Assembly: GCA_964455375.1 (NCBI GenBank)
Contig: CAYVXE010000161.1
Location: 1 to 8,378, forward strand
Length of the DNA: 8,378 bases
Source: CAYVXE01 sp964455375
GTDB taxonomy: Bacteria > Zhuqueibacterota > Zhuqueibacteria > Oceanimicrobiales > Oceanimicrobiaceae
Direction of reading: 5' to 3'
A model generated the notes under the pieces. It did no database searches, had not been told where the DNA came from, and was given only the letters and a program-made list of their open reading frames with translations. Position 1 is the first letter of the stretch. Every line of letters starts with the position of its first letter. Below are positions 1 to 6,440 of the stretch, piece after piece. The position numbers were made by a program, and so were the translations under genes.

Positions 1-1285
1 CCTCAACTACAAAGTTAGTCAGAAGCATGTCTTCAGCTTCCAGACGAACGGTCGAAACTTCCTGAACGATAAAATCCAAACGACTCGTATCACTACCCGC
101 TGCATTCAAAACAACGATGCCACCGCTCGTGGCACCAGCAGGAACCTCGGCTAAAATGGTGTTGTCCGATACAACCGTCATGTTCAATGACGGTAGGTCG
201 TTAAACAACACAGAGGTCGTATGACTGAAATGAATCCCTGTTATGGTCACTTCCGTACCGATTGCACCACTGTCCGGTGAGAAAGAGTTAAGGATTGGCT
301 TTTCAATCACAATAAAGTCTGCAGAACTCACTGAGGTCCCCTTGGCTGTGGTAATACCGAGTGGCCCTGTGGTCGCACCTACTGGCAAGTTAGCTTGTAT
401 GAGTGTGTCAGACACAACCGTGAAGGTATCTGCGGGTACTCCGTTAAACGTCACTTCCGTCGTGCCAAAATAATTATTCCCTGATATCTCCACAATTGTA
501 CCGGAAATTCCGCTTAAAGGAGTAAATGAGTTTATCACAGGCAAGGTGGTCCGAAATGTCGCGGTTAACGCTTTATCCGAATCCATGATGAGCGTGATCA
601 GAGTATCCGTCCCGATGAAATCGCCACTCCAACCGTCAAATACCCAATCTACGGCCGGTGTCGCAATTAATGTCACTTCGCTACTATCAGCATATATGCC
701 ACCATCAGGATTAAAAGAAACGTTGCCCGCACCGACTGTATTAACTGATAAAGTATAATTAGGAACGACTGGCACGACCGGCTGAAACTCAATATAATCT
801 ATTCGCACAAACTCCCATGCATCTTGTGTCCCGGCAATCTCAATCACATCGCCTGTATTTATTGATAGGTCGCTGGCCACTGTCCGTGTCAGTATTTCCT
901 CACTGTCCACATCGAGAACCCAGGAATCCACCTCACGATTTCCAATGGAAACGCTTAGATTGGACTGTCCGTCAGACTCATCAATGTATCTGACCAAGAC
1001 ATTATATTGTCCACTTGAACCCGGGAAATTCACCTGAGCTAAACCTGAGGTGTGACGTGGCAGCTTTATCTTTTTCAAACCAGAAAAAGCAGAACTTCCA
1101 CTTTCAATAACGAAATTAGTTAAAGCCATATCTTCTGCTTCAACACGTATATTATTGCTTTGGGCAATAACTATATTTTCAATCCCTGAAAACGACCAAA
1201 ATAAGATAAAGCTTAAAAATTGAATAAAACGAGCTTTATGAATTTTAGACAGTTTCAATTTCAACAATTTATTTTTTTTGTTCAA
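1..1285 (-). CDS. Secreted CBM6/35-like and IPT/TIG multi-domain protein, 3' end cut by window edge
   Basis: An open frame of 428 codons runs off the left edge. I chose the TTG at 1285-1283: an AGGTG Shine-Dalgarno-like stretch lies 4 nt upstream, the only GTG nearby is out of frame and stops at once, and the first in-frame ATG (residue 53) lies inside a conserved domain. Residues 1-41 form a Lys-rich, then hydrophobic signal peptide, with likely cleavage at VIA/QS. Residues 46-170 are a CBM6/CBM35-like beta-sandwich (starts IRVEAEDM, ends RIDYIEF). Residues 177-245 resemble a divergent InlB B-repeat (VTLIATP, FDGWSGD, KALTATF). Residues 249-327 and 331-408 are IPT/TIG Ig-like domains. At 413-428 VRLEAEDM restarts the CBM motif. 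The protein is probably exported and binds glycans. No catalytic domain is seen, and a C-terminal sorting tail beyond the window is inference. It lies 36 bp behind the upstream gene, so co-transcription is likely. Confidence 0.87.
   Translation of the reverse strand, partial: MNKKNKLLKLKLSKIHKARFIQFLSFILFWSFSGIENIVIAQSNNIRVEAEDMALTNFVIESGSSAFSGLKKIKLPRHTSGLAQVNFPGSSGQYNVLVRYIDESDGQSNLSVSIGNREVDSWVLDVDSEEILTRTVASDLSINTGDVIEIAGTQDAWEFVRIDYIEFQPVVPVVPNYTLSVNTVGAGNVSFNPDGGIYADSSEVTLIATPAVDWVFDGWSGDFIGTDTLITLIMDSDKALTATFRTTLPVINSFTPLSGISGTIVEISGNNYFGTTEVTFNGVPADTFTVVSDTLIQANLPVGATTGPLGITTAKGTSVSSADFIVIEKPILNSFSPDSGAIGTEVTITGIHFSHTTSVLFNDLPSLNMTVVSDNTILAEVPAGATSGGIVVLNAAGSDTSRLDFIVQEVSTVRLEAEDMLLTNFVVE
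2..49 (-). repeat. Start of a second CBM copy, truncated by the window edge
   Basis: Residues 413-428 (VRLEAEDMLLTNFVVE) repeat the opening of the first CBM (IRVEAEDMALTNFVIE, residues 46-61) with 12 of 16 identities and conservative changes at the rest apart from A to L. It follows two TIG domains, so the protein uses the CBM at least twice. Confidence 0.82.
62..541 (-). repeat. Two tandem IPT/TIG Ig-like domains
   Basis: Residues 249-327 and 331-408 each follow the pattern I-SF-P-SG--GT-V-I-G--F, a V-FN strand, VVSD--I-A-(L/V)P, and a final DFIV. They align with the five TIG domains of the upstream gene. TIG folds usually act as structural or ligand-binding Ig modules. The two copies are in direct tandem with no linker. 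Confidence 0.85.
551..757 (-). other. InlB B-repeat-like domain
   Basis: Residues 177-245 read YTLSVNTVGAGNVSFNPDGG, then a segment with VTLIATP, FDGWSGDFIG and KALTATF. This matches the divergent InlB B-repeat (Flg_new-like beta-grasp) pattern in which the GW motif and the terminal TATF strand are typical. These domains serve as spacers or adhesive modules in surface proteins. Confidence 0.65.
776..1150 (-). other. CBM6/CBM35-like carbohydrate-binding module (first copy)
   Basis: Residues 46-170 of the left-edge protein. The domain opens with EAEDM and ALTNF, has a central SGQYNVLVRYIDESDGQS strand-loop, and closes with DVIEI and RIDYIEF, a pattern familiar from exported CBM6/CBM35-type beta-sandwiches. 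In that family such modules bind glycan chains or termini, often with calcium. The ligand here cannot be read from sequence. Family assignment is by motif recognition only. Confidence 0.7.
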
Positions 1286-1296
1286 TTCACACCTTT
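1283..1296 (-). promoter_or_regulatory. Ribosome binding site and TTG start of the left-edge gene
   Basis: Read on the minus strand, the sequence is AAAGGTGTGAATTG. AGGTG matches part of the AGGAGGTGA anti-SD complement and lies 4 nt before TTG. No in-frame ATG or GTG precedes the signal peptide, so this site decides the start. An alternative is one of the TTG codons a few codons downstream (residues 7, 8 or 10), which would shorten only the basic n-region. Confidence 0.6.
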
Positions 1297-1321
1297 AAAA
1301 AATAATTTAATTAAATACCCC

Positions 1322-4300
1322 TTATTTCAACAGACTTATTTTATTGATAAATGACTTACCGCCACCAACAAAATGCACAAAATAAATACCAGATGATACA
1401 ATGTTACCAAATTCATCTCTGCCATCCCATCTCACCGATTTGAAACCTGCGGGTTGAAATTCGTCCACAATCACACGAACCTGCTGACCCAGCAAATTGT
1501 ATATTTTCAGCGTTACCGGCATACCTTCCGGTAACGCATATTCTATCGTTGTTTCCAGATTAAATGGATTCGGATAACTGCCGACCAACTGAATCTTCTG
1601 TGGCACTCCATCCCCATCTGCCCCGTGCAAAACAGCGATATCATCAACCAAAACCCCGGAATCAGGAATAACAACAAACTGTTTCAGGCTTACGCTCTCC
1701 TCCGTCGGACTGGTCAAAACAATGAATCCTGACGTCACAGAATCAGGTGCCACAGCTTTAATTTCCGTATTCGAAACAAGAATAAAATCAGCAGCAACCT
1801 GGTTAAAGTATACTTTTTCCACATCAGCAAATCCCAAACCGTTCAAAACAATTTCTTTTCCGGCACGTCCGCTATCAGGTGCAAAGGAATCTAAAATAAT
1901 TTTGGGATTCAAATATAGCACCGAGTCACTTAAACCGACTCCCATAGAATCTCTGACGCCAATTTTACCGGAATGAGATTCTTTGGGGATAACTGCACGC
2001 AGTTCTTTGTCGGACACCACCGTAAAATTAGTTGTAGGGGTGCCGCCAAAAATAACGTCTTTTGTGCCCGCAAAATGTAGCCCGGTGAGTGAAACTTCAC
2101 TACCCCTTACGGCAGTTGCAGGATTAAAGTCAGTAATCTCCGGTAGTCCTTCAGGCTGACCAGCAAATTCAATGATCAGTTCAGGAGAAAATTCTTCAGC
2201 TTCTTTGGAATTATAAGTAATGCCCTCGGATGATTCACTGGCTAGTGCAAAGCTATAAATACCATTACTGTCCACCGCAGAAGTCACATCAAACTGCACA
2301 AATTCAGCAGCATTTCCTGCAGTCCCTGAGCCTAACCTGATGGTTCCAATTTCAGGAGCATTTTGAAAAGTCAGTCGGTACTCATCCCACTTTGTGTTAC
2401 CGTTCTTAAATTTGTTAGAAACTAAATATACGTCTCCTCCCTCGGGACTGGTACTTTTCACAAAAAGACGAAGAGTTGCTTTTTGAATGTCCCCATTGAT
2501 TCCAAAAACATGAAATTTCAAATATGATCGATATGCTCCATTTTGGACTTTCAAAATGTCGCTGCGCCCAAAATTCAAAGCTGGACTCTGAAGCACAATC
2601 TGCGCATCATCTGTGGGAATAAAACTCGATGTCGCTATTTTTATCTCGTCCTTGACGGTAAATATATCCTGGCTTTCTATCGTTCCAGTGGGACTCACAA
2701 GAGTTATTTTTCCTGTCACAGCACTATCAGGAACAAATGTCACGATTTGAGTGTCCGACGCGATCCGGAATTCAGCCGGTCGTTGATTGAAGCGCACTTC
2801 GCTTACACCAGTAAAATAACGTCCTGTGATAACAACCTCCTCTCCAACTTGCCCTCTTTCCGGTGTAAAAAATGAAATTTCAGGGACATGTGTAACAATA
2901 AATGATTCAGCGCTAACACTTTTTCCGGTAACGGTTGTTACTGAGATATGACCGGATTTTGCATTTTCTGGTACAGTGGCTTGAATTTCTACACTGGAAA
3001 CAATAGAAAATGAAGCAGATGAATCTCCAAATGCCACATCGACTACATCAACAAAATTTTTCCCTGAAATTGTAACTTTAGTGCCGACCATACCAGTTGC
3101 CGGGGTAAACGAACTCAGCACCGGCAGCAAAGGGGGTGACAGTTGAAAGATGGAAAACAGACTGTCGCTTATGTCAAATACAGTGCTGTCAGAAACGTCG
3201 CTCACACGTACTAAACAAGAATCAGAGGATGTGTCAGGAACCGTCCAATTAAAAGAACCTGTATTGTCTGCCCCTTCCGTAATGCTCAACCAGTCTTTAC
3301 CACTGTTCAAAGAATAGTCTAATTTGACAAAATTAACTGTGCCCTTGTAAGACCATACAATTGTAAAGGAACTATCAGCGGCAATCTTCTGTCCACCGTC
3401 AGGTTCTAACAAAGTCAATGCTTTGGGTTCACCAACGATAAAATCAGTTGTAGATTCGGTGATCCCTCCCGGCGTTATAATGGTAATTTTCCCTGAAGTT
3501 GCAGAAGAAGGAACAATGGCTGAAATGACCGTATCAGACAGAACAGAAAAAACCTGCGCGTTTACACCATTATACGAAACCTGTGAAGCGCCGTTGAAAT
3601 TATTCCCCAGAATTCTAATCTCTGCACCAATCGGCGCTATGGGTGGCGTAAAAGAAATAATTTTCGGAGCAGGAATCGTGTTACTTATTTGAAACCCAGC
3701 ACGAAAGAATCCGCCGTTCCCAAATGCGTCCGGTTCCCAAATCCAATGTGCCATGGTATTGGTTGGGATACCTTGAATATTATTAAACCATGGTGCGACA
3801 CCATACGGCCCGTAATCTGTGGCATGTTGCCATTGTGAATCGTCAAAATTTATATCAAACCAACCATTTTCCCTGGTTGAAGAATAGCGCCAATTAGAAT
3901 CCGTAATTAACGTTACGGTTCCATTTATCTTAACTTCTGTTATGAGGCCTCCTTGGTTGTGCGGATTTACTGCCTGAACAGCTAATACATTTAATCCATC
4001 GACGACGGGTACGGTAAATGTTTGGGCTTTATCCCATTGAGTATTGCTTCCTACTGAATCTCCGTTTACATAAAGTACGTACTCATCGTCACCGTTTATG
4101 GTAATTTCCATATCCAGAATTTGACTAACAATAGAAAATAGATTGTCGTTAATGTCGGTTAAAGCCCCGTCACTGCTGTCAGAAATGCGAACCAGTACAT
4201 CATTACTCAATTGGAACGGTACAATCCACTTAAAGCTACCACTGTTTGGATAAGTCGTTACAACAGAATTCCAGCTCTGACCACCATCGACGGAAAAATC

Positions 4301-6241
4301 TAAATTGACAAATGCAATATCCCCCAACGTATCCCACGTAATTTCAAATCCACTGCCGTTTAATAATCGTTCTCCGCCATTTGGAGCTGTTATTGTTAAC
4401 ACACCGGAAGTAATTGTAAAAACGTTATCGCTTTCATCAATGACAGTTGGATGCTGTGAGTCAACAATGCGAATGAGACAATTGGTTGAAGGCGTTTCCG
4501 CGACGAGCCAATTATATTGGCCACTGTTGCTCACACTTGCAGCTATGGTGCTCCAATTGGTTCCCCCATCAATCGAGAATAAAATATCAACAAATGACGT
4601 GTTTCCAATGCTGCTCCAGGTAATGGATTGACTTGAATTGAACAACAACAACTCTCCGCCATTGGGAGAGGAAAGTGTTAATATGCCTATTTTTATTGAA
4701 AATACATTATTGCTCACATCTGACACGCTTGCATTAGAAGCATCTGATATCCGAACCAAACTGTTCGATGAAGGGGCATCAGGCACCGTCCAACTGTACG
4801 AACCGTCATTGCTCGTGGAAGAAATAATCGTCATCCAATTATTTCCACCANNNNNNNNNNNNNNNNNNNNNNNNNNNNNNNNNNNNNNNNNNNNNNNNNN
4901 NNNNNNNNNNNNNNNNNNNNNNNNNNNNNNNNNNNNNNNNNNNNNNNNNNCATCTGGCACCGTCCAACCGTAGGAACCGTCATTGCTCGTGGAAGAAATA
5001 ATCGTCATCCAATTATTTCCACCATCTGTCGAATACTCTATCTTCACAGAGCTGATACTGCCGGAACTAGTCCACTGAATCGAATAATTGTCGCCCGTAA
5101 ACAAGGTCTCCTCGCCATTCGGTGACGTCACTGTAATTGAGTTAACCGGTGGTGGTGCAGCACCAGTGGATTCATACCAAATTAAGTCTTTATCATCACG
5201 AATTGCCGCTGCAATATCCCCATCGCCATCCCCGTCAAAATCAGCAATAAAGACAGACCTCGGCCTGTTCACCTGATCAACAATCAATCCTGAACCGAAA
5301 TTCTGATGTCCGTCATTGAGCCACACTTTAATATTGTTAGCATCAAAGCCGGCCGCTGCGACATCTATATCACCATCACCATCCAAATCACCCGCAGTGA
5401 CCGACCAGCACTGACCATATCCAGATTCAATATTTCTTTCTGAAAAACTTCCACCGCTATTTTGCAACAAGTCCACATCACCAGTATTGCGTTGTGTTCG
5501 CAAAACATCGTTATCACCGTCTCTGTCAATATCTACGATGAACACACTCCACCCACCATCTGAAGCAAGGTATTGTTGGCTGAAGTTTAAATTCCCGTTA
5601 TTTTTGTACCAGCGTGTTTTTCCTGAACTGCTAGCTGCAATATCATTGTCTCCATCACCGTCCAAGTCTCCCACAGCAACCGAATGAGCTCCACTCATAT
5701 TTGAATCGATAACATGTTTTGAAAAATTTCCACCACCTGTATTTTCAAAAAGAACGATCTGACCGTCAATCCAAGCAGATGCTAAAATATCATCGTCTCC
5801 ATCACCATCCATATCGGCCGCTACCACTGTTTCCGGATCCTGTGCTGTATTATCCGCTATTATTTTTGTAAAACTTTGACCGCCATTATTTCGCCAGTAC
5901 AAAACTTCGTCCGTCGTCGGTGACCCACCGAGTATATCAATATGACCATCCTGGTCAATATCATCTGCGTACGCAGTCCAGGCGCCATTCAACGAACCAA
6001 CAAATCGCTTACTAAAGCTTCCCCCGCCATTATTTTTCCACCAGTGAACACCGCTTTGTGATGCAGTCACTAAATCCATGTCGCCGTCTCGGTCGATATC
6101 TTTACTGTAGACCCAATAAGCGCTGCTTAAATTGCTATCAATTATATGCGTATTAAAATTTAACTGGGCAAATAAAGGGATGGAATAAAGAAGTAAACTG
6201 AAAATAATACTCGCATAGAACCTAACAGACTTCTGTTGCAT
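1322..6241 (-). CDS. Giant secreted multi-domain surface protein: FG-GAP propeller, Kre9-like, TIG, CBM96-like, T9SS sorting tail
   Basis: The frame has 1639 codons as assembled, including 34 unknown residues at an N gap. The ATG start follows GAGGAA, and residues 1-25 are a signal peptide (hydrophobic core, then LFA/Q). Domains in order: FG-GAP/VCBS repeats with seven Asp-rich loops (41-360); Kre9/Knh1-like beta-sandwich repeats (369-705, broken by the gap); a galactose-binding-like module (708-852); TIG 1 (858-936); a lone Kre9-like repeat (941-1031); TIG 2 and 3 (1038-1116, 1119-1196); a CBM96/DNRLRE-like module (1202-1359); TIG 4 and 5 (1366-1444, 1446-1525); and a YPNPFN sorting tail (1549-1639) ending INKISLLK. 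No catalytic motif is recognised, so a glycan-binding, adhesive or scaffold role at the cell surface is inferred. Export by Sec and then T9SS follows from the signal peptide and tail family. True length is uncertain because of the gap. It probably shares a transcript with the gene 36 bp downstream. Confidence 0.93.
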   Translation of the reverse strand: MQQKSVRFYASIIFSLLLYSIPLFAQLNFNTHIIDSNLSSAYWVYSKDIDRDGDMDLVTASQSGVHWWKNNGGGSFSKRFVGSLNGAWTAYADDIDQDGHIDILGGSPTTDEVLYWRNNGGQSFTKIIADNTAQDPETVVAADMDGDGDDDILASAWIDGQIVLFENTGGGNFSKHVIDSNMSGAHSVAVGDLDGDGDNDIAASSSGKTRWYKNNGNLNFSQQYLASDGGWSVFIVDIDRDGDNDVLRTQRNTGDVDLLQNSGGSFSERNIESGYGQCWSVTAGDLDGDGDIDVAAAGFDANNIKVWLNDGHQNFGSGLIVDQVNRPRSVFIADFDGDGDGDIAAAIRDDKDLIWYESTGAAPPPVNSITVTSPNGEETLFTGDNYSIQWTSSGSISSVKIEYSTDGGNNWMTIISSTSNDGSYGWTVPDXXXXXXXXXXXXXXXXXXXXXXXXXXXXXXXXXXGGNNWMTIISSTSNDGSYSWTVPDAPSSNSLVRISDASNASVSDVSNNVFSIKIGILTLSSPNGGELLLFNSSQSITWSSIGNTSFVDILFSIDGGTNWSTIAASVSNSGQYNWLVAETPSTNCLIRIVDSQHPTVIDESDNVFTITSGVLTITAPNGGERLLNGSGFEITWDTLGDIAFVNLDFSVDGGQSWNSVVTTYPNSGSFKWIVPFQLSNDVLVRISDSSDGALTDINDNLFSIVSQILDMEITINGDDEYVLYVNGDSVGSNTQWDKAQTFTVPVVDGLNVLAVQAVNPHNQGGLITEVKINGTVTLITDSNWRYSSTRENGWFDINFDDSQWQHATDYGPYGVAPWFNNIQGIPTNTMAHWIWEPDAFGNGGFFRAGFQISNTIPAPKIISFTPPIAPIGAEIRILGNNFNGASQVSYNGVNAQVFSVLSDTVISAIVPSSATSGKITIITPGGITESTTDFIVGEPKALTLLEPDGGQKIAADSSFTIVWSYKGTVNFVKLDYSLNSGKDWLSITEGADNTGSFNWTVPDTSSDSCLVRVSDVSDSTVFDISDSLFSIFQLSPPLLPVLSSFTPATGMVGTKVTISGKNFVDVVDVAFGDSSASFSIVSSVEIQATVPENAKSGHISVTTVTGKSVSAESFIVTHVPEISFFTPERGQVGEEVVITGRYFTGVSEVRFNQRPAEFRIASDTQIVTFVPDSAVTGKITLVSPTGTIESQDIFTVKDEIKIATSSFIPTDDAQIVLQSPALNFGRSDILKVQNGAYRSYLKFHVFGINGDIQKATLRLFVKSTSPEGGDVYLVSNKFKNGNTKWDEYRLTFQNAPEIGTIRLGSGTAGNAAEFVQFDVTSAVDSNGIYSFALASESSEGITYNSKEAEEFSPELIIEFAGQPEGLPEITDFNPATAVRGSEVSLTGLHFAGTKDVIFGGTPTTNFTVVSDKELRAVIPKESHSGKIGVRDSMGVGLSDSVLYLNPKIILDSFAPDSGRAGKEIVLNGLGFADVEKVYFNQVAADFILVSNTEIKAVAPDSVTSGFIVLTSPTEESVSLKQFVVIPDSGVLVDDIAVLHGADGDGVPQKIQLVGSYPNPFNLETTIEYALPEGMPVTLKIYNLLGQQVRVIVDEFQPAGFKSVRWDGRDEFGNIVSSGIYFVHFVGGGKSFINKISLLK
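1325..1597 (-). other. T9SS type A sorting / FlgD-Ig-like C-terminal domain (central protein)
   Basis: Residues 1549-1639 begin KIQLVGSYPNPFN, then TTIEYALPEG, VTLKIYNLLGQQVRVIVDE, GFKSVRWDG, SSGIYFVHF, and end INKISLLK. The family is a beta-sandwich tail that directs proteins through the type IX secretion system and is often cleaved. Secretion by T9SS is inferred from the family, since no T9SS gene is in the window. Confidence 0.9.
1667..2146 (-). repeat. IPT/TIG domains 4 and 5 of the central protein
   Basis: Residues 1366-1444 (PEITDFNPATAVRGSEVSLT, DVIFGG, VVSDKELRAVIP) and 1446-1525 (ILDSFAPDSGRAGKEIVLNG, KVYFNQ, VSNTEIKAVAP, FVV). They sit between the CBM96-like module and the sorting tail. 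Confidence 0.82.
2165..2638 (-). other. CBM96/DNRLRE-like module
   Basis: Residues 1202-1359: SSFIPTDDAQIV opens the domain, then NFGRSDILKVQNG, YRSYLKFHVFGI, IQKATLRLFVKS, VYLVSN, WDEYRLTFQNAP, FDVTSAV, YSFALAS, and SPELIIEF closes it. This strand order is that of the DNRLRE/CBM96 beta-sandwich, in which some members bind polysaccharides such as alginate. The ligand here is unknown. Confidence 0.78.
2654..3130 (-). repeat. IPT/TIG domains 2 and 3 of the central protein
   Basis: Residues 1038-1116 and 1119-1196 each open with SFTP or FFTPERG, followed by (V/E)-G-(T/E)-x-V-x-I-(S/T)-G, a V-F strand, an (S/V)xxExQATVP or SDTQIVTFVP strand, and a SGHI/TGKI turn. They are in direct tandem. Confidence 0.85.
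3149..3421 (-). repeat. Isolated fifth Kre9/Knh1-like repeat
   Basis: Residues 941-1031 have the same plan as the main array (LLEPDGGQ, FTIVWS, VKLDYSLNSGKDW, GSFNWTVPD, CLVRVSDVSD, LFSI). The copy stands apart, placed between TIG 1 and TIG 2, about 235 residues after the end of the main array. Confidence 0.82.
3434..3670 (-). other. IPT/TIG domain 1 of the central protein
   Basis: Residues 858-936: ISFTPP, PIGAEIRILGNNF, QVSYNGV, LSDTVISAIVP, ATSGKITI, DFIV. It lies between the galactose-binding-like module and a lone Kre9-like repeat. Confidence 0.85.
3686..4120 (-). other. Galactose-binding-like (jelly-roll) accessory module
   Basis: Residues 708-852 show DDEYVLYVNG, a LNVLAVQAVN strand, a GLITEV strand, SNWRYSS, FDDSQWQHATDYG, and AHWIWEPD near the end. 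This order (Asp-Glu-Tyr-x-Leu-Tyr-Val-Asn-Gly, then N-V-L-A-V-x-A-x-N, FDDSxW, and W-I-W) is typical of beta-jelly-roll modules found beside rhamnosidase- and beta-galactosidase-type domains. No enzyme domain accompanies it here, so a sugar-binding role is inferred. The exact family would need a profile search. Confidence 0.6.
4777..4850 (-). repeat. 74-bp near-identical repeat, copy adjoining the gap on its left
   Basis: Encodes the GGNNWMTIISST to SYSWTVPD stretch of one Kre9-like repeat. It differs from 4951-5024 only at 4781, 4795 and 4799. In the coding direction two of the changes are synonymous (TCC/TCG, CCA/CCT) and one swaps Gly for Ser. Confidence 0.93.
4851..4950. other. Assembly gap of exactly 100 N
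   Basis: This run of 100 unknown bases falls inside the Kre9-like repeat array. The 74 bases just before it (4777-4850) match the 74 bases just after it (4951-5024) with three mismatches, the last 51 bases being identical. A round 100 is the usual placeholder for a gap of unknown size, so the real length may differ. The frame happens to stay open across it. Confidence 0.98.
4951..5024 (-). repeat. 74-bp near-identical repeat, copy adjoining the gap on its right
   Basis: Partner of 4777-4850, offset by 174 bases as assembled (58 codons, so in frame). It encodes GGNNWMTIISST to SYGWTVPD. The copy begins exactly at the first known base after the N run. Confidence 0.93.
5162..6121 (-). repeat. 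Seven FG-GAP/VCBS repeats forming a probable seven-bladed beta-propeller
   Basis: Residues 41-360 hold seven Asp-rich loops of the form D-(I/L/M/F)-D-x-D-G-D-x-D. They start at residues 48, 94, 143, 192, 237, 285 and 334, with spacings of 45-49 residues. Most loops are followed by an IWY/LFEN/WYKN-type strand. In FG-GAP/VCBS proteins and integrin alpha chains such loops bind calcium between propeller blades. Seven copies is the number needed for a closed propeller. The second loop (DIDQDGHID) replaces one acidic position with His. Confidence 0.88.
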
Positions 6242-6428
6242 TGCTTCCTCGTGTAGTAAATCAGGTTGTGTATTCTAATACCTTACAGTCAGGTTTTCGT
6301 AAAGTGCCTGAGGAAATTAAAACTCTCCTTGATGAAATCGTTACTTAAAGTCCTATTTTCATCTTTTGACTTATCAAAATAAAATTACAAACATTCACGA
6401 TTGATGCGGAAATAATTGAACCGAAAAT

Positions 6429-6440
6429 CAACTATAGTTG
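6429..6440. promoter_or_regulatory. 12-bp perfect palindrome, possible operator
   Basis: CAACTATAGTTG reads the same on both strands. It is followed by GATCAACTT, a partial repeat of the ATCAACT half. It lies 188 bp upstream of the central gene's start. It could be a regulator site, but one palindrome of this length in 418 bp may be chance. Confidence 0.2.

Larger units (their letters stand above)
4127..5137 (-). repeat. Tandem Kre9/Knh1-like beta-sandwich repeats (about 90-94 residues each), interrupted by the assembly gap
   Basis: Residues 369-705 contain repeats with the plan SPNGGE, a short (I/F)-(T/Q)-W strand, a VD-(F/Y)S-DGG--W turn, SG-(Y/F)-W-VP, LVRI-D, and VF-I. The first copy ends at the gap, the second starts in it, and copies three (about 521-609) and four (about 614-705) are intact. 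The spacing from the second to the third DGG-(N/T)-NW is 94 residues. Bacterial proteins with this fold are often annotated as Ser-Thr-rich GPI-anchored-like or Kre9/Knh1 N-terminal-like, and they probably act as surface spacers. The number of copies is unknown because of the N run. Confidence 0.83.

Noticed and set aside
1305..1316. Palindrome ATTTAATTAAAT followed by a T-rich stretch between the left two genes, as a terminator
   Set aside because: The stem is entirely A-T and has no loop, so it would be too weak. The short spacing argues for read-through.
4127..5137. Repeat array as a CRISPR
   Set aside because: The repeats are about 280 bp, diverged and protein-coding in frame. There are no short identical repeats with unique spacers.
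243..5687. Several plus-strand open frames of 60-110 codons inside the minus-strand genes (for example 243-473, 1722-1976, 2543-2875, 3423-3692, 4305-4631)
   Set aside because: They lie opposite well-supported domain-coding sequence, show no recognisable motif and no ribosome site, and some simply mirror the repeats.
6261..6310. TAGAAT upstream of the central gene as a -10 box
   Set aside because: There is no acceptable -35 hexamer at 16-18 bp, and no clear Bacteroidota-type TTTG / TAnnTTTG pair. I could not support a promoter call.
6226..6348. Plus-strand stretch ending FRKVPEEIKTLLDEIVT then TAA, resembling a protein C-terminus
   Set aside because: It is only about 40 codons between stops, has no start, overlaps the first codons of the central gene, and matches no family I recognise. 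Chance is the simplest explanation.
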